Notes: a model not told the origin generated them from the sequence alone. 64,000 bases of DNA from Eubacteriaceae bacterium ES3 (GCA_030586155.1 CP130741.1:332680-396679), one strand, 5' to 3'; positions 19,653 through 29,217 are shown, counted from the first letter of the stretch. Program-made: numbers and translations.

Positions 19653-20817
19653 ATGCTTCCGCTTTTCTGTTTTTTAAAAGGACCATGGTAATGCCCAGGA
19701 TGGCAACCCCAAAGCCCAGCACCAGTGCCATATTGGTGAGAATACCTGTTAGGGTATCACCGGATAATGATGCAGTGGTAGCAATTGTGTTGTTGGAGAG
19801 GACATACCAGTAGGTTGGAGTGAAACTGGCAATGGATAAAACCGTATCACCTAGCAGTGATTGTTCAACAAATACGCCGCTGATAAATGAGGTGCCCAGG
19901 GCAAAGACATTAGCAACAGCAGACATGGCGCCGCGGCTCTTGATCAGGTTGCTTATCAGAAAGCTGATAGACAGAGCGGTCAGAGTAAAGATAAAGGAGT
20001 TGAGTGTTAATAAAGCGCCTTTTTCACTAAACATAATGTCTCCGTTTAGAATAAAACTGACAAGAATCATCAGAAGCCAGGTTGCGACTGCAAAACTCAG
20101 ACTTCCCAGAATTAACTGACTGTTATAGTTGAGTGATTTTAAGGGGGCACTGAAATTTCTCTTTTTAAGATCGGGCTCATTAAAAACCAGCATGACCGAA
20201 CAAACGCCAAGAATTAGAATGGCGAACAGCGAGTAGGACATAAAATTAAAGAAGTAACCTACTTTTTCAGCAGCAGCGCTTTCATCGCTGTTGTAATTAA
20301 GAGTGACGGCAGTGCTTTTGGATAAATCGTCCTTAACTGATTGAACCAGCTCATATTCGCTGACAACATCAGCGTAATTCAGATAAGTTTGGGCGGTATT
20401 GAGATACTGGTTGATGCGCAGGTCCAAAAATGTGGCACTGGTGGAATTAGGAACCGTTGTTTTTTCGAGTTCAGCCGATTCACCATTTAAAAAATGGTCT
20501 GTAAATCCAGAGGGTATTCTTAAAATATAATCCACTTCCCGAAAGAAGAGGGCATCCTGAAGGCTTTGTGTTTCATCAGGTAGATTAACCATATTGGTGT
20601 TTTCGGACAGATAAGAAATGAAACCGTCAAGGAAAACTGAATCGTCATCTTCATTAATCAAAGCGATGTTAATTTTGGTTTCTAAAAAATCCGTTGAAAC
20701 AGGTGGATTGTAACTGGTAGTAAAGATGAGCGTTAAAACCATAAATACGATTAGATAGATCAGCAGCTGCATCCGGTTCTTTAAAATGATTTTGAAAAAA
20801 GCTTTATAAACTTGCAT
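19651..20817 (-). CDS. ABC-2 type transporter permease (second subunit)
   Basis: A 388-aa membrane subunit with one N-terminal transmembrane helix, a large extracytoplasmic domain (about 40-200) and five or so C-terminal helices, the layout of ABC2_membrane_3 permeases such as LnrN/YhgE-like exporters. AGGAGG precedes the ATG, and the start overlaps the end of the upstream permease by 14 bp. With its sister and the ATPase it should form a heteromeric exporter. In Bacillus subtilis the same gene set (LnrLMN with LnrJK) exports the polyene linearmycin; the substrate here is unknown. Confidence 0.88.
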   Translation of the reverse strand: MQVYKAFFKIILKNRMQLLIYLIVFMVLTLIFTTSYNPPVSTDFLETKINIALINEDDDSVFLDGFISYLSENTNMVNLPDETQSLQDALFFREVDYILRIPSGFTDHFLNGESAELEKTTVPNSTSATFLDLRINQYLNTAQTYLNYADVVSEYELVQSVKDDLSKSTAVTLNYNSDESAAAEKVGYFFNFMSYSLFAILILGVCSVMLVFNEPDLKKRNFSAPLKSLNYNSQLILGSLSFAVATWLLMILVSFILNGDIMFSEKGALLTLNSFIFTLTALSISFLISNLIKSRGAMSAVANVFALGTSFISGVFVEQSLLGDTVLSIASFTPTYWYVLSNNTIATTASLSGDTLTGILTNMALVLGFGVAILGITMVLLKNRKAEA

Positions 20818-21928
20818 ATTTTTGCCTCCTTATAACAAGAAATGTAAGGGTTAGGAAAACTGCTATAAAACCGCATAATAGAATAATGTTTGTATAAAAT
20901 CTGGTGTGGTCAGTATAGTAATAAAGGGCATAAAAGCTGTCGGTAATCAGATTTGCAGGATTTATATAGGACAGGATGGGAAGGTTTTTGCTGACGAGGT
21001 ACTTCATGTTTTCAAACATCATGCCGGCCAGAAAACTCATTCCCATGGTTGAACCGATCAGGATTCCCATTTTTACCCCTTCTTCCCGTTTGACAACGGA
21101 AGCGATAAAGGCCCCGAAGCTTACCCCTGTGATGGATCCAACCAGACAGGTTAAAGCGATATAGCCTAACTGATCGCCGAAATCGATTTTCAGGACGAAT
21201 ACCAGAAAACTCATCAGGACAGCGATTACCGTCATTTGAATGGTTGCGGCTGCCAGCATGGAAGACAGAAATATATTGAGTTTATTGGCAGGTGCCACGC
21301 TGACTCTGGCCCCTACTTCCGAAAGGTCAGCTTGGATCGCGGTAATTTCTTTAAGTCCCAGAAAACCGCCATAGAGGCAGGCCATGGCAATCAGGGTGTA
21401 AAAATAGTTGACCAGCTGATCCGGATTATTTCGTGAAGGAGTCACTTCAGTAAGATATTGCTGATTGTCAGTTAGTGAGTCGATGAGTCCGGCGCTAAGT
21501 GCCTGGGGATTGTCAGTAATGATGGACGTTAGAGTCGATGAAACCTGCAGGTACTGATCGACAAAACTTTTAATGATCGTCTGATTAATACCGGATTGTG
21601 AAACAATCAACGCAGGTGTCTGGTCAAACAGGATAATACCATCAACCTGGTTGTTAAAAAGCTCTTCATTGGCCTCTTCTTGCGAAGGTTCGGAAATAAT
21701 AAAAAGATCTGTTTCTTTGGCTGCTTCTAAAAATGATGAACCTTTTTCGCTGTCTTCTTTTAGAACGATGGCCAAATTGATTTTTTCAAAATCGTCGATA
21801 CTGCTGATATTTGACAAGGCCAGGTAAAAAAGACTGCCTAGAATAATCGGAAATAACAAGGTCCAGAACATCATTTGTCGATCTCGGAGGATACATTTCA
21901 AACGATAGATATAATTATGAAAAAACAT
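20804..21928 (-). CDS. ABC-2 type transporter permease (first subunit)
   Basis: About 374 aa with an N-terminal helix (FWTLLFPIILGSLFYLAL), an extracytoplasmic domain and a C-terminal bundle of helices. The start is the ATG at 21928 (MFFHNYIYRLK), 5 bases after AAGGAGG; a longer frame back to 21979 would begin inside the ATPase gene without a good site. It sits between the ATPase and the second permease in one minus-strand operon. Confidence 0.88.
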   Translation of the reverse strand: MFFHNYIYRLKCILRDRQMMFWTLLFPIILGSLFYLALSNISSIDDFEKINLAIVLKEDSEKGSSFLEAAKETDLFIISEPSQEEANEELFNNQVDGIILFDQTPALIVSQSGINQTIIKSFVDQYLQVSSTLTSIITDNPQALSAGLIDSLTDNQQYLTEVTPSRNNPDQLVNYFYTLIAMACLYGGFLGLKEITAIQADLSEVGARVSVAPANKLNIFLSSMLAAATIQMTVIAVLMSFLVFVLKIDFGDQLGYIALTCLVGSITGVSFGAFIASVVKREEGVKMGILIGSTMGMSFLAGMMFENMKYLVSKNLPILSYINPANLITDSFYALYYYTDHTRFYTNIILLCGFIAVFLTLTFLVIRRQKYASL

Positions 21929-21938
21929 GGCATCCTCC

Positions 21939-22871
21939 TTAATCCCGAAGTTCTTTCCCAGTGATCTCCAGGAAAACATCGTTTAGAGTTGGGGGTTCGG
22001 AAAAGACTCTGCCGATTTGAATAGCGTCCTTTTTCAGCAAGTCGAGAATTGGAATCAGGTTATTTTTACCGCGGCTTGATTTTATGATAAGTTGTGAATC
22101 AACCAAATCGGCACTGATAATATTGGGGAAATCGGCTATTTCTGAAAGGTTGAGATCCTGTGGATTAAGGAGTTCAATAGAAATATGTTCACCGGTTTTA
22201 ATGATTTCTTTTAAAGATTCATTGGTGCCAGAGGCAATAATTTTTCCTTTGTCCATAATGGCGATGCGCGAACAGATTTGTTCGACCTCTTCCATATAAT
22301 GGGAAGTATAGATGATAGTTGCACCATTGGCATTGAGCTTCTGAATCCCTTCCAGAATACTGTTTCGGCTCTGAGGATCGACAGCTACTGTTGGTTCGTC
22401 CATAATAATCAGATCGGGTTTATGGGCAATCCCGCAGGCAATGTTGAGTCTTCTTAGAAGACCGCCGCTGAGTTTTTGCGGCAGAAATTTTTTAAAATCC
22501 CGGATTCCCACAAAGTCGATGGCTTCTTCTACCAGCTGACGGCGTTTGGCTTTATCGGCAACATACAATCCGCAGAAATAATCAATGTTTTCATAGACGG
22601 TGAGTTCATCAAAAACTGCAACATTCTGCATTACGACACCAATTCGCTTCTTTAAGTCGTAGGCTTCGGGATGCATGGGTTTGTCATAAATTTCAATGTC
22701 GCCCTTATCATACTTGAGTAACGATAAAAGACAGTTGATAGCGGTTGTTTTACCAGAACCGTTGGGACCAAGCAGTCCGAAAATCTCGCCCTCGCGAACT
22801 TCCAGATTCAGATGATCCAGTGCAATCAGATCACCGTAGCGTTTGACCAGATTTTTTATTTTAATAACCAT
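21939..22871 (-). CDS. ABC transporter ATP-binding protein (exporter)
   Basis: A 310-aa nucleotide-binding subunit that powers the two permeases encoded after it. Walker A GPNGSGKTT (about 35-43), signature LSGGLLRR, Walker B LIIMDEPTVAVD and switch His (SHYMEE) are all present. The signature reads LSGGL rather than LSGGQ. A C-terminal extension of about 80 residues is typical of DrrA/LnrL-type exporters. AAGGAG precedes the ATG. It is divergent from a histidine kinase gene, and the 143-bp gap holds a palindrome that may be the regulator's operator. Confidence 0.93.
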   Translation of the reverse strand: MVIKIKNLVKRYGDLIALDHLNLEVREGEIFGLLGPNGSGKTTAINCLLSLLKYDKGDIEIYDKPMHPEAYDLKKRIGVVMQNVAVFDELTVYENIDYFCGLYVADKAKRRQLVEEAIDFVGIRDFKKFLPQKLSGGLLRRLNIACGIAHKPDLIIMDEPTVAVDPQSRNSILEGIQKLNANGATIIYTSHYMEEVEQICSRIAIMDKGKIIASGTNESLKEIIKTGEHISIELLNPQDLNLSEIADFPNIISADLVDSQLIIKSSRGKNNLIPILDLLKKDAIQIGRVFSEPPTLNDVFLEITGKELRD

Positions 22872-22952
22872 GGGTGTTCTCCTTTTCTTTTTTCTAAGTA
22901 AATTCTACTCGAAGCAGACAAAATTTTGAAGTGAGCCGGATAATGATAGGGT

Positions 22953-22966
22953 ATGACAAATGTCAT
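22953..22966. promoter_or_regulatory. Candidate NarL-type operator, ATGACA-AA-TGTCAT
   Basis: A perfect 6-bp inverted repeat with 2-base centre in the intergenic region between the ABC exporter and its two-component system. A TATGAT at 22971-22976 may be the -10 of the kinase operon. Binding by the response regulator is inference. Confidence 0.5.
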
Positions 22967-23014
22967 GATTTATGATACAGTATTGACAAGAATCATAGGG
23001 GAATTCGGGTAAAA

Positions 23015-24079
23015 ATGAATAAATCAATGGATAAGATAATACTGTTTATCTGCTGTTTGGCACTCTTTGCAAGTACCGTGGAGATGGTGTATAAGATAGT
23101 TCCAGTACTGATAGCGGTTATTTTTTCAGCTGCTTTGGGTTATGTAGACAAGAAGAAGGCGGCAGTCGGAATTTATATTTTTTTTACGGTGGCCAGTTTC
23201 TTTTATCGGGAGCTGATTTATTTTCTGCCGCTGATTGCTTATGATATCATGAGCGGTGAAACTAGCTGGTTTTTATTTCTGGGCTTGCTTCCCTATTTGA
23301 CTGGTTTTTCTGGTTTGCCAATTACAGGTCTTGTTTTAATTCCGCTTTTTATGGGACTGGGATATTTTTTGAAGCGTCGAACGATAATGCTTGAAACGAT
23401 AAAAACAGACTACTATAAGCTTCGTGATAATACCAAAGAAACGGCACTTCAGCTGGAAAATAAAAATCGTCAACTACTTGAAAAGCAGGACTATGAACTG
23501 AACCTGGCTACACTGGCGGAACGCAATCGTATTGCACGGGATATCCATGATAATGTCGGTCATCTCTTGTCGCGAAGTATTTTGCAGACCGGTGCTCTGC
23601 TGGCAACAACAAAAGACCAAGGCGCTAAAGAAGGATTGACGAAAATAAAAGAGACCCTGACTGAAGCGATGGATAGCATCAGAAACAGTGTCCATGATCT
23701 TCATGAAGAAAGCTTTGATCTGGAAGTGGAGATACAATCACTCCTTAATCAGTTCACCTTCTGCCCGGTTACATTTGAATACGACATTTTAGATAATCCA
23801 TCGAAAGAAATTAAATACTGTTTTGTTTCGGTTGTTAAAGAAGCACTGTCAAATGTAATCAGGCATTCGAATGGAAATCTGGTTAAAGTAAGGGTGCGGG
23901 AACATCCGGGCTTCTATCAGCTGGTGTTCTGGGATAATGGTAAAGTGGAAAAAATGGGTCAGGGCATCGGTCTTGAAAACATCGAGGATCGAGTCAAAAA
24001 ACTTAAAGGGAATGTGAATTTCGGGATGTCGGACGGATTTCGGATTTTTATATCAATACCAAAGGAATTTGAGGAGTGA
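23015..24079 (+). CDS. NarL-family sensor histidine kinase
   Basis: A 354-aa membrane kinase. Four or so N-terminal helices (1-120) leave almost no extracellular domain, as in intramembrane-sensing kinases. The phosphoacceptor block is ERNRIARDIHDNVGH (His178, HisKA_3), and the HATPase_c part has KEALSNVIRHSN and GQGIGLENIEDRV. It overlaps the response regulator start region and is divergent from the ABC exporter, the LnrJK/LnrLMN arrangement. It probably senses a membrane-active compound and induces the exporter (inference). Confidence 0.92.
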   Translation: MNKSMDKIILFICCLALFASTVEMVYKIVPVLIAVIFSAALGYVDKKKAAVGIYIFFTVASFFYRELIYFLPLIAYDIMSGETSWFLFLGLLPYLTGFSGLPITGLVLIPLFMGLGYFLKRRTIMLETIKTDYYKLRDNTKETALQLENKNRQLLEKQDYELNLATLAERNRIARDIHDNVGHLLSRSILQTGALLATTKDQGAKEGLTKIKETLTEAMDSIRNSVHDLHEESFDLEVEIQSLLNQFTFCPVTFEYDILDNPSKEIKYCFVSVVKEALSNVIRHSNGNLVKVRVREHPGFYQLVFWDNGKVEKMGQGIGLENIEDRVKKLKGNVNFGMSDGFRIFISIPKEFEE

Positions 24080-24081
24080 TC

Positions 24082-24717
24082 ATGAAAGTTTTAGTGATTG
24101 ACGATGATCAGCTGGTCTGTGCGTCTTTAAAAACCATTATTGAAGCAGATAGTGGGATTTCGGTGATTGGATTAGGGCATGATGGACAGTCTGCCATCGA
24201 TTCTTTTCACCGCTTAAAGCCTGATATTCTTTTAATGGACATTCGGATGCAGGGAATGACTGGTCTGGAAGCCGGCGAAAGAATTTTAAAGGAAGATCCC
24301 ACGGCTAAAATTTTATATCTGACGACCTTTTTAGATGATGAATATATTGTCAAAGCCCTGAAAATTGGTGCTAAGGGCTATATGGTCAAACAGAATTTTG
24401 AAAGTATCGTCCCCTCGCTTCAAGCTGTGGCTGCAGGGCAGACGGTTTTTGGAGCCGATATTATTGAAAAAATACCAGAACTGATGGGGCATGAAATAAA
24501 AATTAGACTTGAAGAGTTTGATTTAAACGAAAAAGATATGGAAATGATTTCCCATGTGGCCCAGGGGCTTTCCAATCGTGAAATTGCCGGTATTCTTTTT
24601 CTCAGCGAAGGAACCGTGAGAAACCGGATTAGTCTGATCCTGGAAAAACTTTCGCTAAGAGATCGGACTCAGCTGGCTATTTTCTATTACAAGAATGGGC
24701 TCGATAGAAGAAAATGA
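24082..24717 (+). CDS. NarL/LuxR-family response regulator
   Basis: A 211-aa regulator. The receiver domain has the acidic pair DDD (residues 7-9), phospho-acceptor Asp53 (LMDIRM) and the conserved Lys in GAKGYMVK. The C-terminal LuxR helix-turn-helix contains LSNREIAGILFLSEGTVRNRISLILEKL. The ATG at 24082 follows GGAG and lies 3 bases after the kinase stop; a GTG two codons earlier is less likely. A likely binding site is the palindrome at 22953-22966. Confidence 0.93.
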   Translation: MKVLVIDDDQLVCASLKTIIEADSGISVIGLGHDGQSAIDSFHRLKPDILLMDIRMQGMTGLEAGERILKEDPTAKILYLTTFLDDEYIVKALKIGAKGYMVKQNFESIVPSLQAVAAGQTVFGADIIEKIPELMGHEIKIRLEEFDLNEKDMEMISHVAQGLSNREIAGILFLSEGTVRNRISLILEKLSLRDRTQLAIFYYKNGLDRRK

Positions 24718-24822
24718 TTTGAGTCCTTTGTTTTGTACTTACAGGATAGGGTAAAAAATGAAATAAGAGTCACCTTAGGTGATTTTTCTGGCAGGATTGA
24801 ATATTTTACAAGGAGGTCGTCA

Positions 24823-25581
24823 ATGATTTTTTATTTTTCAGGAACTGGTAATTCGCTTCATCTGGCAAAGGTTTTGGCTGAAAAAACGGGTGAGAATCTG
24901 GTTAATATCGCCCAAACGATAGATGAGGGAATGCTTGAATTTGAACTTGAAGAAAATGAAAGGATTGGATTTGTTTTTCCGGTATATGCCTGGGCGCCCC
25001 CGGAAATCGTACTTGATTTTATTAGGCATCTGAGTCTTATGGGAGAGGTTGGCTATGTTTTTGCCGTTATCAATTGCGGTGGAAGTGAAGGGAAGACCAC
25101 CAGTATTTTAAAGAAGGCATTAGAAAAAAAAGGCATGGAGCTTAACAGTTCTTTTACCCTTCAGATGCCCAGTAATTATATAATCGGTTCTGATGTGGAA
25201 TCACAGGAAGAGGCAAGTAAAAAACTTCAAGCTGCTGCTCAGAAGCTGATTGAAATTGGTGAAGTCGTTAAAAATTACAAAAAAGGATTTTTTCATACGC
25301 TTCCTGGCAATATGCCCGGTATGAAATCGAAACTGGCTGGTTCCATGTTTAATCAGTTTGCCCGAAGCACGGGTAAGTTTTATGCCAATGATGAATGTAA
25401 TCAGTGTGGACTTTGCGTGAAAATTTGTCCGCTTCATACTATTTCATTAGAGGATAAGCCGGTTTGGGGAAAAGACTGCACCATGTGTTTGGCATGTATT
25501 AATCGGTGTCCCAAGAAAGCTATTCAGTATGGTAAAAATACTGAGAAAAGAGGGCGTTATAGTCACCCAGATCTAAAATGA
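24823..25581 (+). CDS. EFR1-type flavodoxin-ferredoxin protein
   Basis: A 252-aa cytoplasmic electron-transfer protein. The N-terminal flavodoxin-like domain begins MIFYFSGTGNS, the FMN phosphate loop. Two C-terminal 4Fe-4S motifs follow: CNQCGLCVKICP and CTMCLACINRCP. The start is the ATG at 24823, 6 bases after AAGGAGG; the frame continues 30 codons upstream without a ribosome site. Its TGA overlaps the next gene's ATG (ATGA), so it heads a three-gene operon with an exported protein and a nitrilase. The electron partner is unknown. Confidence 0.9.
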   Translation: MIFYFSGTGNSLHLAKVLAEKTGENLVNIAQTIDEGMLEFELEENERIGFVFPVYAWAPPEIVLDFIRHLSLMGEVGYVFAVINCGGSEGKTTSILKKALEKKGMELNSSFTLQMPSNYIIGSDVESQEEASKKLQAAAQKLIEIGEVVKNYKKGFFHTLPGNMPGMKSKLAGSMFNQFARSTGKFYANDECNQCGLCVKICPLHTISLEDKPVWGKDCTMCLACINRCPKKAIQYGKNTEKRGRYSHPDLK

Positions 25582-26396
25582 AAGTTCGCTGGCTGATGAT
25601 TTCATGCCTGGTAGTTATGTTGCTGATGATTGCTTTGATACCAGAATGTCGCAGTGATACGGTTCTGTTTGTTCAGAGCTTACTTTTAAGTGACCAGGAT
25701 ATTTTTAAAAGCTCCGGTCTTAAACTTGTAATACCCACCGGGAAAACGGTTCCTAGTTCTGAATGGGACGAGTCGATGAAATCATTTCAGCCGGGGCAAG
25801 ATTTTCCCCATGAAGATGCAGTGGGACGGCTAAGTATTCTCTATAATTTTGGTGATTTTAAAAACGGACGTTCAACTTTTTATAATCCGGATGCCGCGTG
25901 TTTTAATGCCCATTATGGGGTATATGCCGTTCAATTGGATGAGGGGATTTTTGGATTTAAAAACGGTGAGCCGGATCTTGAGGCGGTCACGAAGCTGGTT
26001 GCCTTTGACCAGCTTAATCTGGTAATGGCATCTCTCGGTTGTCCCAAATCAGAGCGAACATTTGAATCTGAGCTAACGGATGTGGAGAAAAATATTGATA
26101 TGGCCGGTTTTAATGACTGGATTAAAATCGATGCCAGGATAACTACCAACTCTCCGCTCCATCAGAAGAATGCCTTCCAACAGGGTTATCTTCAGTATGG
26201 ACAACCGCCAAGAGACTATCGGGGCGGAAATTTTTTGCTTATCGATATGTCCGGTCGTTTATACTTAAGGTATGACGCGGATGTAAATCTTACAATTATT
26301 TATTTTGTGATTGCCAGGAACAAAAATATCGTGAATGAAACAAGTCGGGACTATCTAATTCCGATTCAATGGGTGAAAACAGAGGTGAAAGAATGA
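25578..26396 (+). CDS. Exported protein of unknown function
   Basis: A 272-aa protein with an N-terminal hydrophobic helix (about 5-22) that could be a signal peptide or anchor. I recognise no family. The middle contains Cys-bearing blocks (DAACFNAHYGVYAVQLDEG, MASLGCPKSER) and the C-terminus is strand-rich, ending in IPIQWVKTEV. ATGA overlaps join it to the EFR1-type gene before it and the nitrilase gene after it, so the three are co-translated. Confidence 0.75.
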   Translation: MKVRWLMISCLVVMLLMIALIPECRSDTVLFVQSLLLSDQDIFKSSGLKLVIPTGKTVPSSEWDESMKSFQPGQDFPHEDAVGRLSILYNFGDFKNGRSTFYNPDAACFNAHYGVYAVQLDEGIFGFKNGEPDLEAVTKLVAFDQLNLVMASLGCPKSERTFESELTDVEKNIDMAGFNDWIKIDARITTNSPLHQKNAFQQGYLQYGQPPRDYRGGNFLLIDMSGRLYLRYDADVNLTIIYFVIARNKNIVNETSRDYLIPIQWVKTEVKE

Positions 26397-27196
26397 AGAT
26401 TGCTGGAATTCAGCTGGCGGTAGTTGCCGGCCAGATAGAGACAAACTTTAAAAAAGCCGAAGAATGGATCAGAAAGGCGGCTCAAGCGGGTGCTGATGTT
26501 GTAGTCTTGCCGGAAATGTTTGTCGGCGGGTTTTTATCAAAGCTTCCGATGGAAGAACTGGCTGACCCAGATGGAAAGCGGACAAAAAGTTTTTTATCGA
26601 AGTTATCAAAAGAATTAAATATGAATATTGTCGGCGGTTCGGTGGCGACAACAAAGGCTGGCAAATACTATAATACCGCCTATGTTGCAGATCGACAGGG
26701 GCAAATTATCGCTGACTATGATAAGATTCATCTCTTTTCCTATGCCGGTGAAGAAAAGCGATATTCAGCGGGCGAAAGCCTGGTCGAATTCTTCCTGGAC
26801 GGCATCAAATGTTCAGTGATGGTTTGTTATGATTTGCGGTTTCCGGAAATTTTCAGAAAGCAGTCCTTGTCCGGATGTGAGATTATTTTTCTGCCAGCGC
26901 AATGGCCGACTCCCAGAATTGATCACTGGCGGATTCTTAATCAGGCCAGAGCCATTGAAAACCAGTTGTTTATGGTGTCAATTAATGGTTGTGGAAAAGC
27001 CAACAAGGATATTCAAAACGGTGGAAATTCTTTAATGATTGATCCCTGGGGGGAGATAATAGCTGATGGGGGCGAAGAGCCCCAGGAAAAAATGATTATT
27101 GGGGACCTGGACCTGGCACTAGTAAAGAAGGTGCGGGAGAAAATGACTGTTTTCGTAGACCGGCAGCCTTTGGCATACCGTATAGAAGAAAGTTAA
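26393..27196 (+). CDS. Nitrilase-superfamily carbon-nitrogen hydrolase
   Basis: A 267-aa amidohydrolase. The catalytic triad is visible: Glu41 (VLPEMF), Lys in YDKIHLF and Cys in VMVCYDLRFPE. The size and the DLRFPE context fit omega-amidase (Nit2-like) enzymes that hydrolyse alpha-ketoglutaramate-type substrates, but the substrate is not provable. The ATG at 26393 overlaps the previous stop (ATGA); an upstream in-frame start at 26369 would lie inside the previous gene and lacks a site. A terminator follows. Confidence 0.9.
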   Translation: MKIAGIQLAVVAGQIETNFKKAEEWIRKAAQAGADVVVLPEMFVGGFLSKLPMEELADPDGKRTKSFLSKLSKELNMNIVGGSVATTKAGKYYNTAYVADRQGQIIADYDKIHLFSYAGEEKRYSAGESLVEFFLDGIKCSVMVCYDLRFPEIFRKQSLSGCEIIFLPAQWPTPRIDHWRILNQARAIENQLFMVSINGCGKANKDIQNGGNSLMIDPWGEIIADGGEEPQEKMIIGDLDLALVKKVREKMTVFVDRQPLAYRIEES

Positions 27197-27222
27197 GCTG
27201 ACTTTTAAGAGTCAGTTTTTTT
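27196..27222. terminator. Terminator between convergent genes
   Basis: CTGACT-TTTAAG-AGTCAG stem followed by a T-run, after the nitrilase gene and overlapping the end of the PucR gene. Confidence 0.85.
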
Positions 27223-28786
27223 ATACTCTGCTTTCCTTTATAGAGTCTATTTGTTTAATAAGATTAAGCGCCTGATCTGATACGATGATATCATACATTT
27301 TTCGGGGATCATCAAAGTCAATATCAGTCAGTTCGACAATCTGATTAATCCGGTATTTAATGGTATTATAATGCAAATTCATTTTTTTAGCGGTTGCAGT
27401 AATGTCCTGACGGTTTCGGGCAAAGAAAAACAAAGTGTCTGCAAGTTCGCTGCCCTTATCGTTATCACAGGCGAACAGAAGTTTTACTTCATCGCAAACC
27501 AGGCCTTCGAGATCACAAATATCACTGTAATGCAGCATCATATGAGTTGTTTTACAATCATCGTATTTTAGCAGTGGCGAAGCGTAGTTAAGCCGTCTCA
27601 TAATTTCAATACAGGCTAATGATTGTTTGTAATGTTTGTGAAATTTTGCGATGGAAGAAAAGGGTAGACTGATCCCTGCTATACAGTGGTCTTCTTTCAG
27701 TATCGCTTCAAAACGGTCGAGTTCTTCTAATGACAGTGGACTGGCAGAGTTTTTTGAATCAAAAAGAATAACAATCCTGTGCTCAAAAACGACAACGGTA
27801 TGTTTATTAAAATGGTTTTGCAGCTTCTTTTTAAGCAGATATATTTTTTCGGGATTATGCAGGATGTCGTTATAAGCGACGGTGATCGCAACCATAGAGT
27901 CATAGAGTACCAGGTTAAATAGGTTGGCCCTTTCTTCGATCGCAGACTGGCCCTGAATTCTGTTTTCCAGCAGGTCAGTTAAAAAACTTTCAATCAAAGT
28001 GTTGCCTGCTAGATTCTTACTTGTCGTTTCGATTAATGCGATCGATAGGAACTGACACAAAAGGCTCAATTGCTGGAGGTTAATATCAGAAACTGGTTTG
28101 TTGCATTCAAAAAGTTCAAGGTAGCCAAGCAGCTGGTTGTTACGAACAATTTTACCAGTGATTAAGGAGTGGTTGAGAATTCCTTTTTCCTTAATGATAA
28201 TATTTTGATGATCCGGATTGAGAGCGCTTTCGTCCAATATTTTGTCGAGAAATTCTTTTTCCTGATAGCCTTTTTCAATTGTTCTTTCTAGAAGCGGTTC
28301 ATTTTGAACATATTGTGTGCCTGCGTGGGCCAGGAGTCCAAAAGACGTATTGAACAGCATCATCGGGTTGTTGAGTGTTTTGTAACCAGTATCAAGAATT
28401 TCCTGAATGCTTGCACCGTTTTGGCACAAGTTTAAAAGGTTATAGGCATAGTTGTTAATCTTGAGCTGCAGTTCAAAGATATCCCGGATTTTATCCTGGA
28501 TTTTTTTAAATTCCAGAGGATTGTCGGTAATTAGCATATTCAGAGAACTGATTTCATAATACGAAAGATCAATTGCTTTATCTTCCAGCAGAACCAGGTT
28601 ACAATTATAAAGTTTTTCGGCTGGCGGTAACTGAGTGGTTTTTCCGACATAAAGATAATCTGGAGATAAACGATTACACTTACGACTTATACGACCAGAA
28701 CCGATGATATTTCGTTCAGGGGCAGGATTAATCAGCCTGAAATTTTTATTAAAGGGATGATAGATTTGGGAGAATGTAATCGTCAT
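27221..28786 (-). CDS. PucR-family transcriptional regulator
   Basis: A 521-aa regulator of the PucR/CdaR class: N-terminal sensory region, a GGDEF-like middle part, and a C-terminal PucR helix-turn-helix (NRQDITATAKKMNLHYNTIK). Such proteins often control catabolic operons in response to substrate. The start is the ATG at 28786, 8 bases after GGAGG; a TTG at 28801 overlaps that site. It is divergent from the AOR/glycyl-radical operon across a 675-bp gap, making it the obvious candidate regulator of that operon (inference). Confidence 0.87.
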   Translation of the reverse strand: MTITFSQIYHPFNKNFRLINPAPERNIIGSGRISRKCNRLSPDYLYVGKTTQLPPAEKLYNCNLVLLEDKAIDLSYYEISSLNMLITDNPLEFKKIQDKIRDIFELQLKINNYAYNLLNLCQNGASIQEILDTGYKTLNNPMMLFNTSFGLLAHAGTQYVQNEPLLERTIEKGYQEKEFLDKILDESALNPDHQNIIIKEKGILNHSLITGKIVRNNQLLGYLELFECNKPVSDINLQQLSLLCQFLSIALIETTSKNLAGNTLIESFLTDLLENRIQGQSAIEERANLFNLVLYDSMVAITVAYNDILHNPEKIYLLKKKLQNHFNKHTVVVFEHRIVILFDSKNSASPLSLEELDRFEAILKEDHCIAGISLPFSSIAKFHKHYKQSLACIEIMRRLNYASPLLKYDDCKTTHMMLHYSDICDLEGLVCDEVKLLFACDNDKGSELADTLFFFARNRQDITATAKKMNLHYNTIKYRINQIVELTDIDFDDPRKMYDIIVSDQALNLIKQIDSIKESRV

Positions 28787-29155
28787 AAGAAAGGCCTCCA
28801 ATAATATTAAATATAGTTAAAATTATAAATCTATGATGAGTATATCAAAGCCAGACTTCTAAATCAATATGGTTTAAGCAATAATCCTAAAATTTGATGC
28901 TCAATTTATAAAAAATTGTAGAATCATAAATAAAAGAATACAAAAAAACAAATGATATTGCAAAATAATATTAAATAGGAGGGCTCAAGTTATAAAATAA
29001 TGCAAATCAAAATATAAATCATGCTAAAAATATTTGTAATAATTTCATTTGCTAATAAAGATTTGAAATCGATTGAATGTTACGATATTTATATAAAATT
29101 GGTTTGTTTCATATACTTGGCGCAAGGATTATTAATCACAAAGAACACAAAATAA

Positions 29156-29169
29156 AGAAAACGTTAACA
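29156..29169 (+). promoter_or_regulatory. Candidate CcpA cre site
   Basis: AGAAAACGTTAACA matches the catabolite response consensus TGWAANCGNTNWCA at 13 of 14 positions. It lies 18 bases upstream of the predicted -35 of the AOR operon. Confidence 0.5.
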
Positions 29170-29187
29170 ATGCAAAATAGCATCAAT

Positions 29188-29217
29188 TTGACGAAAAAAC
29201 TAGTGTATGAGTATTAT
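29188..29217 (+). promoter_or_regulatory. Promoter of AOR/glycyl-radical operon
   Basis: TTGACG (29188-29193), 18 bases, TATTAT (29212-29217). It implies a 5' leader of about 240 nt before the AOR start. Confidence 0.55.

Noticed and set aside
24733..24822. N-terminal extension of the EFR1-type protein
   Set aside because: No ribosome site before 24733, while AAGGAGG is ideally placed before the ATG at 24823, and the flavodoxin fold begins right there.
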